Assembly (NCBI GenBank): GCA_947259365.1 | Contig: CAMYMC010000001.1 | Location: forward strand, 115,755 to 179,754 | Origin: an uncultured Acidimicrobiaceae bacterium | GTDB lineage: Bacteria; Actinomycetota; Acidimicrobiia; Spongiisociales; UBA5794 | Length of the DNA: 64,000 nucleotides | Direction of reading: 5' to 3' | Shown here: piece by piece, positions 35,321 to 45,089 of the stretch | How the letters are laid out: each line of letters begins with the position of its first letter | How positions within the stretch are numbered: position 1 is the stretch's first letter | Translations under genes and position numbers: made by a program | The notes under the pieces: model-generated | Seen by the model: only the letters and a program-made list of their open reading frames with translations | Told to the model about the DNA's origin: nothing | Databases searched by the model: none

Positions 35321-35965
35321 ATGGGGTGGAGACGCAACAAGACCGACATGCCGGAGCCGGAGAACGCCTTGCCGGGCCGAACGGAGCCGCTCGAGGTGCC
35401 CGAGCACCACTACGTCAACGGGAACCGGATCCGTGAGCCCTTCCCCGAGGGCACCCGCCGCGCCGTGTTCGGGATGGGATGCTTCTGGGGCGCCGAGCGG
35501 CTCTTCTGGCAGCTTCCCGGGGTGTACTCGACGGCGGTCGGCTACGCCGGCGGGGTGACGGAGAACCCGACCTACCGCGAGGTGTGTACCGGGCGCACCG
35601 GGCACGCCGAGGTCGTACTCGTCGTCTACGACCCGGCAGCCATCACGTACGAGCAGCTCCTCAAGACCTTCTGGGAGGAGCACGACCCCACCCAGGGCAT
35701 GCGCCAGGGCAACGACCTCGGCACCCAGTACCGCTCTGCGGTGTACCACGACACCGACGAGGACCGCGATCTCACCATCGCCACCCGGGACGCGGTCCAG
35801 GAGGGGCTCACTGCGATGGGGTACGGCGTCGTCACCACCGAGATCGCCCCCGCCGGCCCGTTCTACTACGCCGAGGACTACCACCAGCAGTACCTTGCGA
35901 AGAACCCGAACGGATACTGCGGCATCGCCGGCACCGGAGTGAGCTGCCCCACCGGCCTCGGCTGA
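35321..35965 (+). CDS. msrA: Peptide methionine-S-sulfoxide reductase
   Basis: A 214-aa repair enzyme that reduces methionine-S-sulfoxide. The catalytic Cys is C54 in GMGCFWGAE. Downstream family blocks are [34 protein letters not shown] resolving Cys is in the C-terminal GYCG segment, with another in VSCP. GAGAGGAGCTGGAC before the ATG is a good binding site. The N terminus has about 40 extra residues before the catalytic domain. The usual TGA-for-Cys seen in some selenoprotein MsrA is not present here: the active residue is TGC. Confidence 0.96.
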   Translation: MGWRRNKTDMPEPENALPGRTEPLEVPEHHYVNGNRIREPFPEGTRRAVFGMGCFWGAERLFWQLPGVYSTAVGYAGGVTENPTYREVCTGRTGHAEVVLVVYDPAAITYEQLLKTFWEEHDPTQGMRQGNDLGTQYRSAVYHDTDEDRDLTIATRDAVQEGLTAMGYGVVTTEIAPAGPFYYAEDYHQQYLAKNPNGYCGIAGTGVSCPTGLG

Positions 35966-35973
35966 AGCGCCGT

Positions 35974-36936
35974 CTACTCGAGGAAGATCACCTCGTCGAC
36001 GAGCTGCTCTTCGACGTGCTCGCCGGCCGGATGGAACCGGTAGTGGAGGAAGTCCTTCGTGTAACCGAGGTTGACCCCGGTCGGGCCCTCCCGGTTCTTC
36101 TCGATCGTGAGGACGACCTGCTGCTTGAACTTCTCCGCCCGCACCGTGTCGTACGCAGTGTGCCGTTTCGATACGGCGCTGTACTTGTCGTTGAGGAGCA
36201 ACACGACGTCCGCCTCGTAGGTGAGGGCTGCGGCCGACTCGAGGTGCTGGAGACGGAACCGGCGCCGGTGGAGGCCGGCCTGATCGCCTGCCACGATGGC
36301 GATGACCGCGATGTCGCGCTCCATCGCGATGTCCTTGAGGCCCACAGCCGCGTCGCCGGGTTCGCCGGGGACCTTCTGTAGGTAGTCGACGAAGAGCACG
36401 GCCTTGCCATCGCTCCCCGTCGGCAGCATCGCCTCGAGCGTGGCGACGTCGTTGCGCACCGGCGACGACGCATGGAGCCAGAGCCGCTCGCTGTAGCTCT
36501 CGAGCCTGCCGTGGGCGGCGCGCACCATGAGGTTGCCGGCGGCGGCCTCGGCGAGATCGACGGCGCCGGTGGCGAGACCCCACAGCATCCGGCGCACTTC
36601 CGATGAGGTCGACATACCCTCTGTCGAGGCGAGATCGCCGAGCTCGGCCAGCAGCAACCGGCCCAGCAGGGTCGGCTCGTCGTGCTCGTAGCACGCGTAG
36701 ACGACGCCGTACCCGCTCGTCGCCATCGTCCGGGCCCACTGCAGCGCGGCGACGGTCTTGCCGACACCGGGAACACCGCCGACGAGGGTCAGCGTGCCGG
36801 AGCGGAGACCTCCGCCGAGGGCATCGTCGAGGGGGCTGAATCCGGTCGGCATGATCGAGCGCCCCCGGGGCCGCTCCGTGGCGCCGGCGAGCACCGAGAG
36901 CACGGTTCTCGGCTGGGAGACTCGTTGTGTTGTCAT
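35974..36936 (-). CDS. DnaB-like helicase C-terminal (RecA-fold) ATPase, standalone
   Basis: A 320-aa RecA-fold protein. IMPTGFSPLDDALGGGLRSG leads to Walker A GGVPGVGKT, then YACYEHDE, then Walker B VLFVDYLQKVP, and later ADVVLLLNDKY with a closing IEKNREGPTG, as in the C-terminal domain of replicative helicase DnaB. The N-terminal DnaB domain that binds primase is absent. It sits directly downstream of tadC on the same strand (23 nt), so it may serve pilus regulation or an unknown process. The function cannot be assigned. Confidence 0.85.
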   Translation of the reverse strand: MTTQRVSQPRTVLSVLAGATERPRGRSIMPTGFSPLDDALGGGLRSGTLTLVGGVPGVGKTVAALQWARTMATSGYGVVYACYEHDEPTLLGRLLLAELGDLASTEGMSTSSEVRRMLWGLATGAVDLAEAAAGNLMVRAAHGRLESYSERLWLHASSPVRNDVATLEAMLPTGSDGKAVLFVDYLQKVPGEPGDAAVGLKDIAMERDIAVIAIVAGDQAGLHRRRFRLQHLESAAALTYEADVVLLLNDKYSAVSKRHTAYDTVRAEKFKQQVVLTIEKNREGPTGVNLGYTKDFLHYRFHPAGEHVEEQLVDEVIFLE

Positions 36937-36959
36937 GGTCGCCTTCCCCACCTCATGGG

Positions 36960-37862
36960 TCACGACCCCCCGAAGAGGGTGTTCGAGATCCGTATCGCGG
37001 CAGGTCCGAGCAACACGATGAAGAGGGCGGGGAAGATGCACAGCACGAGGGGGAACACCATCTTCACGGGGATCTTGAGCGCCCGTTCCTCGGCGCGTTG
37101 GCGGCGGCGGGTCCGCAGCTCGCCGGACTGGATGCGGAGGACGTGGGCGATCGGGAGGCCGTAGTCCTCCGACTGGATGACGGCCGTCACGAAGGTGCGC
37201 AGGTCGGTGACGTCGCTGCGCTCGGCGAGGTGGCGCAACGCTTCGGACCTGGGCACGCCGAGCTGCATCTCGTGGAGGGCGCGGCGCAGCTCGATTGCGA
37301 GGGGGCCCCGGCCCGCCCTGGCAGCGCGGCCCATGGCGGCTTCGAACCCGATGCCGGCCTCGACGCTCATCGTGATGTGGTCGAGGGCGTCGGGGAGCTC
37401 GCGTTCGATCGTCTCCTGGCGGTTGCGGGCGACGGCGTCGAGGGCGAAGTCCGGGAGGATGTAGCCGAGGGCGATCGACGCGGCGCCGAGAACGTAACCG
37501 CGGTAGGAGTAGCCGGCGAACCCGACCCCGGCTGCGGCGACGATCTTGAGGACGAGCACGAACTCGACCGGCCACCGCCCGGTCTTGCCTGCCAGGTCGA
37601 TGCGCCGTTCGATCGTCTCCACGACACCGGCCGGGGTGAACCTGCGGAGGAACCGCAGTGTTCGTCCCATCGCGGGTACGACGACCCGCTCTCCGGCGCC
37701 GCGGTCGAGGATGAGCTGGCCGAGCTCGCCGGTGGTCTCTCCCCGCTCGGCGCGCCGCGTGAACACAGTGCCCTTGGCGCTGCGCTGGCTCGACACCGAG
37801 GTGATGAGCAGCGGAATCGACACGGCGATGGCGGCGGCTGCGACGATGATCTGGAACGGCAT
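36960..37862 (-). CDS. tadC: Tad/Flp pilus assembly inner-membrane protein TadC
   Basis: A 300-aa type II secretion F-domain protein. An N-terminal helix (about 5-22) is followed by two membrane segments (about 100-140), then the T2SSF domain with ELPDALDHITMSVEAGIGFEAAM, and a closing membrane helix (PVKMVFPLVLCIFPALFIVLLGP). It forms the platform of the pilus machine together with TadB. ATG at 37862. The gene begins 8 nt after the VWA-TadB fusion gene stop. Confidence 0.9.
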   Translation of the reverse strand: MPFQIIVAAAAIAVSIPLLITSVSSQRSAKGTVFTRRAERGETTGELGQLILDRGAGERVVVPAMGRTLRFLRRFTPAGVVETIERRIDLAGKTGRWPVEFVLVLKIVAAAGVGFAGYSYRGYVLGAASIALGYILPDFALDAVARNRQETIERELPDALDHITMSVEAGIGFEAAMGRAARAGRGPLAIELRRALHEMQLGVPRSEALRHLAERSDVTDLRTFVTAVIQSEDYGLPIAHVLRIQSGELRTRRRQRAEERALKIPVKMVFPLVLCIFPALFIVLLGPAAIRISNTLFGGS

Positions 37863-37870
37863 GGCGACCC

Positions 37871-39838
37871 CTAGAACTCCAGCCTGACGATGCGGCGGAT
37901 CCATAGGATCCCGATGACGAGCAGGACGACGCCCACCAGGATCATGACCTGTCCGGCTCCGGTCGAGGTGAGCTCGGAGAGGTAGTCGGGTGCCACGGTC
38001 CTGACGGTGGCGGCGATGAAGAGCGGGAGCGCGACGAGCACGACCGCCGACAGCCGACCCTCGGCGCTGAGCACCTGGATCTGGCGGCGGATGTTCTCCC
38101 GCTCCCGGATCGTGGCTGCCACCCGCTCCAGCAGCTCGGCGAGGTCGCCGCCGACCTGGCGGTGGATCTCGATGGCCTCGGCGGCCATGCGCAGGTCCTC
38201 GCTGCGAACCCTGTCGGCCATCGTGGAGAGGGCATCCTCGAGATCGCGCCCCAACTGGACCTCGAGGCGAACCCGGTTGAACTCGGCGGCCGTCGGCTCC
38301 GGCGCCTCGGCGACGACACCGTCGATCGCCTGGTTGATGCCGAAGCCGGCCCGCAACGCTCCCGCGATGAGCTGGAGGGTGTCCGGGAGCTGTTCCTGGA
38401 ACCTTCGCGAGCGCACGGACGCCATGGCCGAGATCACGACGAAAGCGACGAGGATGGCGGCGATCGCGCCGATGAGGGCGCCGACGAACCCGACGAGCAC
38501 GTTGCCGATGAAGAACCCGAGCAAGAGCCCGGCGAAGGCGATGATCCCGAACTCCCCGACCCGCAGGTTGAGCCCCGCCTGATCGAGGAGCAAGCGCAGC
38601 CCGCCTGCGCCACCGCTACGCTCGATCGCCTCCTCTGCGAAGATCGAGGCGCGATCGGCGATACCGCTGAGGACGGTGCGGTCCACGGTGCGCCTGCCCA
38701 TGCCGCGCAGCGCCGCCACTCCCCCGCTGACCTTCGCTGGGCGAACGAGGGCGACGACTCCGAAGATGCCCAAGAAGATGGTGATGGCACCCCACACCAG
38801 CCCCGTCGTCGTCTGGTACCACGGCAGTGTGACGCTCGTCCCGGTGAGCGGCTCGATCGCGACCGGGGCGGTGGTGGCGGTCGGTGCCGTCGTCGCGGGC
38901 GGCGTGGTCGTGGGCGCCGGCGCCTGTGGCAGATCGGGGAACCGATAACCCGCGGTCGACACAGCGGTGACGTTCTCGCCCCGGATCGCCACGGTCAGCT
39001 CCGTCTGACCGCCGGCCTGGGAGGCGAAGGTGATGCGGAACTGGTTGAGGAGGTCTGAGGCGACGGTACTGAAGATCCCCTCGAGCGCGGCCGGGTTGTC
39101 GGCTGGCACGAGCTCGCCCTGAGATGCGATCTGGAGGCGCTGGAGGGCCACCGAGTCGTTCTCGGGGCTCTGCAACTCGACGGCGACGAGCTCGGCGTTC
39201 GATTGGAGCACGGAGACGATGGAGTCCTCGAGGCTGGCCACGCTCGCAGTGTCTCCGCCGTCGGTGAGGACGATGAGGGAGCGCCGGACCCCGCTGAGCG
39301 CCTCGAAGAGCCCGGCTGCCTCGGCGACTGCGTCGTAGAGTGCCGTCTCACCCCCGGCGGCGAGCGAACCGACCGCGTCCTTGACCTCTTCAGAGCCGGT
39401 CGTGAACGGCACGACGAGCTCGCTGGTGCTGCCGAACCGGACGAGCGCGAACGCCACGCCCTCAGGCATGACGTCGACGAACGAGGTGATCGCCGCTTTC
39501 GCCTCGGACAGCGGAACGCCTCGCATCGACCCGGACGTGTCGAGGGCGAACACGACGGCGAGCTCCTCGTGGTCGACCTCCTGAACGACGACGGCCCGCG
39601 GTTCGTCGTTCTCCGACACGAAGAAGTCGGAGAGGACGAACGTGTCGTTGGCCAGCTCCACCGGGACGGTGACCGTGAGCGTGACGGCCGGGTAGTTCGA
39701 CATGTCGACATCGTCGACGGTGAGGTCGACGGTGACGGGCTCGGCGGTCTCCGCCTCCTCCTCCTGGGCGAGTGACGACCCGACCGGGAGCGCCACCATG
39801 AGCGCCCCCACGAGCGTCAGGAGGAGGGCCCGCTTCAC
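37871..39838 (-). CDS. VWA-TadB fusion protein (Tad pilus platform)
   Basis: A 655-aa protein. A signal peptide (1-24) leads to a von Willebrand A domain (about 90-290) with MIDAS FALDTSGSM at D100 and LTDGGD. A Thr/Pro/Ala linker (about 305-325) follows. A membrane helix (about 345-365) precedes the TadB part with its T2SSF domain (about 495-625; LPDTLQLIAGALRAGFGINQAI) and closing membrane helices. Normal TadB is about 300 aa, so this is a genuine added extracellular module. The VWA might bind the pilus or a metal-dependent partner outside the cell. Confidence 0.9.
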   Translation of the reverse strand: MKRALLLTLVGALMVALPVGSSLAQEEEAETAEPVTVDLTVDDVDMSNYPAVTLTVTVPVELANDTFVLSDFFVSENDEPRAVVVQEVDHEELAVVFALDTSGSMRGVPLSEAKAAITSFVDVMPEGVAFALVRFGSTSELVVPFTTGSEEVKDAVGSLAAGGETALYDAVAEAAGLFEALSGVRRSLIVLTDGGDTASVASLEDSIVSVLQSNAELVAVELQSPENDSVALQRLQIASQGELVPADNPAALEGIFSTVASDLLNQFRITFASQAGGQTELTVAIRGENVTAVSTAGYRFPDLPQAPAPTTTPPATTAPTATTAPVAIEPLTGTSVTLPWYQTTTGLVWGAITIFLGIFGVVALVRPAKVSGGVAALRGMGRRTVDRTVLSGIADRASIFAEEAIERSGGAGGLRLLLDQAGLNLRVGEFGIIAFAGLLLGFFIGNVLVGFVGALIGAIAAILVAFVVISAMASVRSRRFQEQLPDTLQLIAGALRAGFGINQAIDGVVAEAPEPTAAEFNRVRLEVQLGRDLEDALSTMADRVRSEDLRMAAEAIEIHRQVGGDLAELLERVAATIRERENIRRQIQVLSAEGRLSAVVLVALPLFIAATVRTVAPDYLSELTSTGAGQVMILVGVVLLVIGILWIRRIVRLEF

Positions 39839-41235
39839 CGCCGCGCCTTCAACAGCTGGGTGACGGCCTCCTCGGGCGCCCCGAACGTCTCCGGCGGCAC
39901 CGTGACACCGACCTCGGCCAGCCGGTCGGTGAACTGGGGCCGGATCCCGGTCGGTTGCAGCGTTCCGACGAACCTGCCGTCGTCGTCGGTGCCAGCGCCG
40001 AAGTCGTGGACGTAGATGTCCTGAAGGGTGACGACGTCGCCCTCCATCCCGGTGACCTCGGAGATCGATGTGATCTTGCGGGACCCGTCGCTCAGACGGC
40101 TGAGGTGGACGATGACGTCGATCGCGGACGCGATCTGCTCCCGGATCGCCTTGTCGGGCAGCTCCACGCCTGCCATGAGCACCATCGTTTCCAGCCGGGA
40201 GACGGCATCCCGAGGGCTGTTGGCGTGCACCGTCGACAGGGATCCCTCGTGGCCCGTGTTCATGGCCTGGAGCATGTCGAGCGCCTCCCCGCCGCGGGCC
40301 TCACCAACGATGATCCGGTCGGGGCGCATACGGAGGGCGTTGCGCACGAGGTCCCGGATCGTCACCTGGCCCCGCCCCTCGACGTTGGGCGGACGGCTCT
40401 CGAGCCGGATCGTGTGCTTCTGCTGCAGCTGGAGCTCCACGGCGTCCTCGATGGTGATGATCCGCTGATCCTCGGGGATGAACGACGAGAGCACGTTGAG
40501 CAGCGTCGTCTTCCCGGTGCCGGTGCCACCGCTGACGATCATGTTGAGTCGCCCCTCGACGCCGGCGCGCATGAGGTCGGTCGCCAGGGGCGTCATCGTG
40601 CCGAGCTGGATGAGGTCCTCTGCGGTGAACGGGTCCTTGGCGAACAGGCGGATGGTGAGCACGGGACCGTCGACCGACAGCGGAGGGATGATGGCGTTGA
40701 CCCGGGACCCGTCCGGGAGCCTGGCATCGACCATCGGAGAGGACTCGTCGATCCGCCGCCCCACCTGGGACACGATGCGGTCGATGACCCGGCGGAGGTG
40801 GGCCTTCGACGAGAACCGCATCTCGGTCTCCTCGATGCGGCCGGAGCGCTCAATGTAGATGGTGTCGGCGGCGTTGACCATCACCTCGGTGACGGCGGGG
40901 TCGTCGAGGAACAGCTGGATGGGCCCATAGCCGAGGATGTCGTCGCGCAGCTGGGCGGCGAGATGTTTGCGCTCGTCCCCGGTGAGGGGAGCCTGCTCGT
41001 CCTCGATGACGCGGCTCAGCTCCTCGGCGACGAAGAGCTGGAGCTCTTCCTCGCTGATGGATGCGTCGGTGAGACGGGACCCGAGCTTGGCGAACAGCGC
41101 GGCCTGCGCACGCGTCTTGATGTGCGAGAGCGGATCGGCGCGCGGGTCGGTGACCTCTTCGCCGGCGAGACGGCTCGTCAGGCCGCGGTCCTTGTCGCCG
41201 CCGTCGCGCTGCTTGAGACGTTCGTTGAGCTTCAT
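39835..41235 (-). CDS. tadA: Tad/Flp pilus assembly ATPase TadA/CpaF
   Basis: A 466-aa secretion ATPase that powers pilus extension. The N-terminal domain is about 40-190. The Walker A is GGTGTGKT at 236-243. The Walker B/Asp-box region is [41 protein letters not shown]. It overlaps cpaE/tadZ upstream and VWA-tadB downstream by 4 nt each. Confidence 0.96.
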   Translation of the reverse strand: MKLNERLKQRDGGDKDRGLTSRLAGEEVTDPRADPLSHIKTRAQAALFAKLGSRLTDASISEEELQLFVAEELSRVIEDEQAPLTGDERKHLAAQLRDDILGYGPIQLFLDDPAVTEVMVNAADTIYIERSGRIEETEMRFSSKAHLRRVIDRIVSQVGRRIDESSPMVDARLPDGSRVNAIIPPLSVDGPVLTIRLFAKDPFTAEDLIQLGTMTPLATDLMRAGVEGRLNMIVSGGTGTGKTTLLNVLSSFIPEDQRIITIEDAVELQLQQKHTIRLESRPPNVEGRGQVTIRDLVRNALRMRPDRIIVGEARGGEALDMLQAMNTGHEGSLSTVHANSPRDAVSRLETMVLMAGVELPDKAIREQIASAIDVIVHLSRLSDGSRKITSISEVTGMEGDVVTLQDIYVHDFGAGTDDDGRFVGTLQPTGIRPQFTDRLAEVGVTVPPETFGAPEEAVTQLLKARR

Positions 41236-42434
41236 CCCTGCCTCCTGCGGCGCCGGAAGCCACCGGCCGCCTGGGTCTCGTCGTTGGGTCGGTCCGCGTA
41301 CAGGTCGACGATGTCCCAGATCGACCTGGACACCGGGGCTCGCGGCGAGGCCTCGAGGATCGGGACGCCCTCGTTCATCGACCGGGGCACCATCCGCGAG
41401 CTGGGAATCCTGGCATCCACCCGCATGCCGACCGTCGCCTCGACGTCGGTGAGGGTGAGCCCGACCTTGCTGTCCGCGCGGTTGACGATGAACCGGCGGG
41501 GGGCATTGAGCTCGAGGTTGTCGAGGGCATCGACGACTTTGCGCATCCCCCGCACCCCCGACACCGACATGTCACAGATGAGGAGCAGCTCGTCGCTCAT
41601 CTCGATTGTCGCCAGGGTGATCTCGGTGAGCCCGGCGGCAGTGTCGACGACGACGTAGTCGAACTCGCGCCTGAGCAGGTCCAGGGCGCGAACGACGGTC
41701 GCCTCCGTGACCTCTTCACCGACGGCCGGCGAGTCGGGAGCGCACAGCGCGAACAGCGTGCCCCGCCGCGGGGTGAGGAACACCTTCAGCATCGTCAGGT
41801 CGAACCGGCCGGCGTCCACGGCATCGCCGATCGAGTGCTCGGGGCGGAGCAGCATCGCGTTGGTGACGTCCCCGAAGAGCAGGTCGAGGTCGACGATGGC
41901 CACCCGGCCGGGGGCCCGCTCGGCGAGACCGACGGCGAGGTTGACGGCGAGCGCCGTCTTGCCGCTGCCACCCTTGGGGGCGAGCACGGTGAGCACCTTG
42001 CCGTGAGCCGTGATCGGCTCGACGTCCTCGACGAGGTTCGACCTGCGCCGGGATGCCGTCTGCGCCGCCCGCTCGAAGACGGCGCGCAGCTCCTTCTCCG
42101 GGGCATCGGGGGCGACGACGTCGCGCACGCCCGCCCGCAACGCCCGCTCCCACATGTCGGGGCTGGGGTCGGCGACGACGACGACGCTGATCTCGGGACG
42201 GTCCCGGTCGATGAGCGAAGCGACGTCGAGGGCGCGCTCGGCGGCGACGCCCGGCCCGATAGCGATGACCTCCGGGTTGTCTTTCGTCAGGTCGACGACG
42301 ACGCGCTCGATGTCCTCGCGACGCAGGTCGCCACTGAAGCGGTCGAGACCGCCGTTCTGCGACGCGGTGCCGAGCAAGCGCCGCATGCGCTGCTCGAATC
42401 CGCTCGACTCTGTCGCGAGGACGATTCGGCTCAT
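41232..42434 (-). CDS. Tad pilus localisation protein CpaE/TadZ (MinD-like)
   Basis: A 400-aa protein. A receiver-like N-terminal domain (about 1-125) is followed by a ParA/MinD ATPase domain with deviant Walker A LAPKGGSGKT (152-160) and VAIVDLDLLFGDV. It positions the pilus machine at its cellular site. The receiver-like domain has no obvious phospho-Asp in the standard place. A basic FRRRRRQG tail ends the protein. It overlaps cpaB and tadA genes by 4 nt. Confidence 0.92.
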   Translation of the reverse strand: MSRIVLATESSGFEQRMRRLLGTASQNGGLDRFSGDLRREDIERVVVDLTKDNPEVIAIGPGVAAERALDVASLIDRDRPEISVVVVADPSPDMWERALRAGVRDVVAPDAPEKELRAVFERAAQTASRRRSNLVEDVEPITAHGKVLTVLAPKGGSGKTALAVNLAVGLAERAPGRVAIVDLDLLFGDVTNAMLLRPEHSIGDAVDAGRFDLTMLKVFLTPRRGTLFALCAPDSPAVGEEVTEATVVRALDLLRREFDYVVVDTAAGLTEITLATIEMSDELLLICDMSVSGVRGMRKVVDALDNLELNAPRRFIVNRADSKVGLTLTDVEATVGMRVDARIPSSRMVPRSMNEGVPILEASPRAPVSRSIWDIVDLYADRPNDETQAAGGFRRRRRQG

Positions 42435-43276
42435 AGGTAGATCGTGCCCCTTGTCTGGATCTGGACGCCGCCCTCGTCGGACTCAGGCGTCTCCTTGGCC
42501 ACCCACAGCGACCCGAACTCGGCCGTGAAGACGAGTTTCTCGACGTCGGGGGCGCTGAGGGCGAGGGTGACGAGGAGGCTGCCACCCGGCGACAGGTTCG
42601 GCTGCGGCGTCGTCACCACGACACCGGTCGCCGAATCCTGCGCGCTCGGCGGCGGGCTGGAGAACTGGATGTTCGTCACCAGCACCTTCTGGCTGATGAT
42701 GTGGGTCGTGTTCGGCGTCCGCAGCGGCTCCGGCGGTTGGTCGCCCTCGGTGCCGGGGTCCGGCTGGATGAAGTCCTGGAGGTTGTCCGTTCCCTGCGGC
42801 TCGACGGCGTCGAGGGTGAACGGCTGAAAGGACGCCACGATGGCGACGAGGTCGCCTGGAGTGAGCTCACCACCGAGGACTCGCTCGGGCGAGAGCTCGA
42901 CCGTCACCTGGAGGAGCTCCGGCGGCACCTCGACGTCGACAACCTGGACCAGCGCCTCCGCGGCCACGAAGCGCGACGAGACCAGCTGCTCACCGGGCAA
43001 CAGATCGACCGATGCGAACCGCCCCTCGAGCTGGCCGAGGTCGGTGACGGCGCCACGCGCCGTCGACACGACGGGGACCCGGACCGGCTTGACGAGGGAG
43101 TCGAGAGCAGACGCCGGGGTACCCCTGGCGATCGGCTGATCGACAACGAGGACCTCGACGGTCTCCTGGCCTTCGAGCGCCCTGTCGTCGGCGCCCTGCA
43201 CGTAACTGACGATGACCCACGTACCGATGGCGGCGAGCGCCAGCGACACGAGCACGCCAATGACTCGCCTGTTCAT
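42431..43276 (-). CDS. cpaB: Flp pilus assembly protein CpaB/RcpC
   Basis: A 281-aa periplasm-side pilus assembly protein with an N-terminal anchor helix (residues about 4-24). An SAF/AFP-like domain follows, with PIARGTPAS and the paired ELLQVTVELSPERVLGGELTPGDLVAIVASF motif typical of RcpC/CpaB. It is the first gene of the tad operon. No prepilin, prepilin peptidase or TadE/F/G gene is in the window, so these must lie elsewhere. Confidence 0.88.
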   Translation of the reverse strand: MNRRVIGVLVSLALAAIGTWVIVSYVQGADDRALEGQETVEVLVVDQPIARGTPASALDSLVKPVRVPVVSTARGAVTDLGQLEGRFASVDLLPGEQLVSSRFVAAEALVQVVDVEVPPELLQVTVELSPERVLGGELTPGDLVAIVASFQPFTLDAVEPQGTDNLQDFIQPDPGTEGDQPPEPLRTPNTTHIISQKVLVTNIQFSSPPPSAQDSATGVVVTTPQPNLSPGGSLLVTLALSAPDVEKLVFTAEFGSLWVAKETPESDEGGVQIQTRGTIYL

Positions 43277-43459
43277 TCCGCCCTTGCCCCCTCTGCATCG
43301 GTGCGCGCGCCGTGGATCCTATTGAGGGATGGCACGCTAACGCCATTCCGCGCCCGTGGCGCAGAGACGCCGGCTCCGCCGCTTCCCGGCCCTGTCGTTC
43401 GTCCCGTCATGGGGTCGCCACCTTTCCCACCTGGTCCCCACCTGCGGTGTCGTCGTCGT

Positions 43460-44197
43460 TCATGTTCGCTGGATCGTCTTCATCAGATTTGCGGGCTGTT
43501 TGCCGTCGACCGTCCACGGCCAGCCAGCCCGTCTGGCGATGGCCGCAGCTTCGAGCTGCGACCCGGCGTCGAGCTTGCCGAGGACGGACCGGATGTGTGA
43601 GCGGATCGTTGCGACCGAGACGTGCCACCTCGCGGCGATGTCGGAGGCCGACTCGCCCTCGCAGATGGCCGAGAGCACCTGGGCCTCACGCTCGGTGAGG
43701 GAGCGGAACGGCGCCCGTCGCTCTCTATCCTCGGTTCGGGCCTTGCGCAAGTCGACGATGAGCTCGGTGCGCTCGGCAGGGGTGAGGAGGCTCTTGCCGT
43801 CGACGACGTCCTCGACGGCGGCGACGAGCTCGGCGGGGCGGATGCGCTTGTGCACGATGCCGGCCGCGCCTTCCTCGATGCAGCGCGCCTGGAAGACCCT
43901 GTCGTTGGATGAGGTGAGCATGACGACGAGAGCGCCGAGCTCGATCGTGGGGGCGATGAGCCGGGTCGAGTGCCCGAGGTCGTCGCCGAGGTAATCGTCG
44001 AGCAGGACAATGTCGGGCCTCGAATCGGCGATTGCAGAGAGGAGCTCGGTGTCGGTGCGGGCGAACATGCCGCGAGCGTCGAAGCCGTGGCGTCCGAGCC
44101 AGTCGACGAGGAGGCTGCAGAACAGGACGTGGTCGTCGACGACGCCGACCCGGATCGGTATCGCCGCATCGCGGCCCTGGCGGAGCGCAGCGCTCAT
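43460..44197 (-). CDS. NarL/LuxR-family response regulator
   Basis: A 245-aa two-component regulator. The receiver domain has DDH near residue 21, D67/D68 in VLLDDYLGD and K137 in VHKRI. A LuxR-type HTH (about 170-215) begins LTEREAQVLSAICEGES. The ATG at 44197 follows GAGAGG. It lies upstream of the tad operon on the same strand, with 183 nt in between, and may regulate it. No histidine kinase is adjacent. The frame is open for about 140 residues upstream, but that part is low-complexity and unsupported. Confidence 0.88.
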   Translation of the reverse strand: MSAALRQGRDAAIPIRVGVVDDHVLFCSLLVDWLGRHGFDARGMFARTDTELLSAIADSRPDIVLLDDYLGDDLGHSTRLIAPTIELGALVVMLTSSNDRVFQARCIEEGAAGIVHKRIRPAELVAAVEDVVDGKSLLTPAERTELIVDLRKARTEDRERRAPFRSLTEREAQVLSAICEGESASDIAARWHVSVATIRSHIRSVLGKLDAGSQLEAAAIARRAGWPWTVDGKQPANLMKTIQRT

Positions 44198-44519
44198 CGG
44201 CGGCGCCTCTCGTCGTTGCCCCTGCCGGAGACGTGTGGCTCGGTCGTCGCGGCCGTCCCGGCCGCCCTTTGAACTCCCACCAGACCCATTGCCTCCCTCT
44301 TGTCCCCCACCACTCGATGGGACGACGGGAGTGTGAAGCGGGGCGGCGCCACCGTCAAACACGGTGATGGCTGAATCCACCATATTGAGGAGCGCCATGA
44401 CCTGCTTTTGGGGGGTGTCGACGCGCCACGGTCGGTGTCGGACCCGGCAGGGCGCATCGGGTAGGGTCCGATGCCGGCTGGTACACAGAGGACCTGCGAG
44501 GAGAGCGAAAGGAGCGGTG
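44198..44519. other. Divergent intergenic region
   Basis: Between the divergent response regulator and ferredoxin/CDGSH genes. A reading frame extending the regulator upstream runs through it, but its Gly/Arg-rich translation does not resemble a protein domain. GAAAGGAG for the plus-strand gene is at its right end. A weak TAGGGT -10-like hexamer is at about 44462. No RNA gene seen. Confidence 0.5.
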
Positions 44520-45008
44520 ATGGCGCGACGGGAGTATGCGACCGAGTCGATCGTGGTCCGGTGGAACTCGGAGCGCTGTATCCACACCGCGATCTGTCTC
44601 AACGCGCTGCCCGCGGTCTTCGACACCCAGCGCCGGCCGTGGATCGACGCCTCCGGCGCCGACGCCGCAGCGATCGCGGCCGCTGTGGAGAAATGCCCGA
44701 CCGGGGCGCTGATCTACGAGCGGACCGACGGCGCCGCCGGGGAGCCGACGCCGGCGACGACGACGATCGTTCCCTGGCCCAACGGCCCGCTCATGGTGCG
44801 GGGCACCGTCGAGGTCCGCGACGCGCGAGGGAAGCTGTTCGACGCCGGGACCCGGATGACGCTGTGCCGGTGCGGGCGCAGCGGCAACCAGCCGTTCTGC
44901 GACCTCTCCCACCGCCTCGCCGGGTTCCGGGACAACCCCCGCGTCATCGACGACGGCCGCGAGTCGGCGGACTCGCCGTCTGATGTCGCCGCCGCTCCCG
45001 GCCCGTGA
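44520..45008 (+). CDS. Ferredoxin-like/CDGSH iron-sulfur fusion protein
   Basis: A 162-aa protein joining two iron-sulfur modules. The N-terminal Fer4_19-type domain has Cys residues at about 20, 26 and 58 (SERCIHTAIC, VEKCPTGAL). The C-terminal CDGSH module is LCRCGRSGNQPFCDLSH, giving the three-Cys/one-His set that binds a [2Fe-2S] cluster. The Gly of the standard CDGSH is replaced by Leu. GAAAGGAG precedes the ATG. This architecture is known in actinobacteria but its redox partner is unclear. Confidence 0.88.
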   Translation: MARREYATESIVVRWNSERCIHTAICLNALPAVFDTQRRPWIDASGADAAAIAAAVEKCPTGALIYERTDGAAGEPTPATTTIVPWPNGPLMVRGTVEVRDARGKLFDAGTRMTLCRCGRSGNQPFCDLSHRLAGFRDNPRVIDDGRESADSPSDVAAAPGP

Positions 45009-45089
45009 TGTCGGTCGGTCGATGTCGGTGACCTTCGGCCCTTTGCCGGCGGCTGTCTCCGGCGTACGGTGGCGGCGAGGGGGTGAGCG

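Noticed and set aside
35321..35965. MsrA as a third selenoprotein
   Set aside because: The catalytic residue is encoded by TGC, not TGA.
39955..41658. 567-aa plus-strand open frame
   Set aside because: Antisense to tadA and tadZ, whose motifs are certain.
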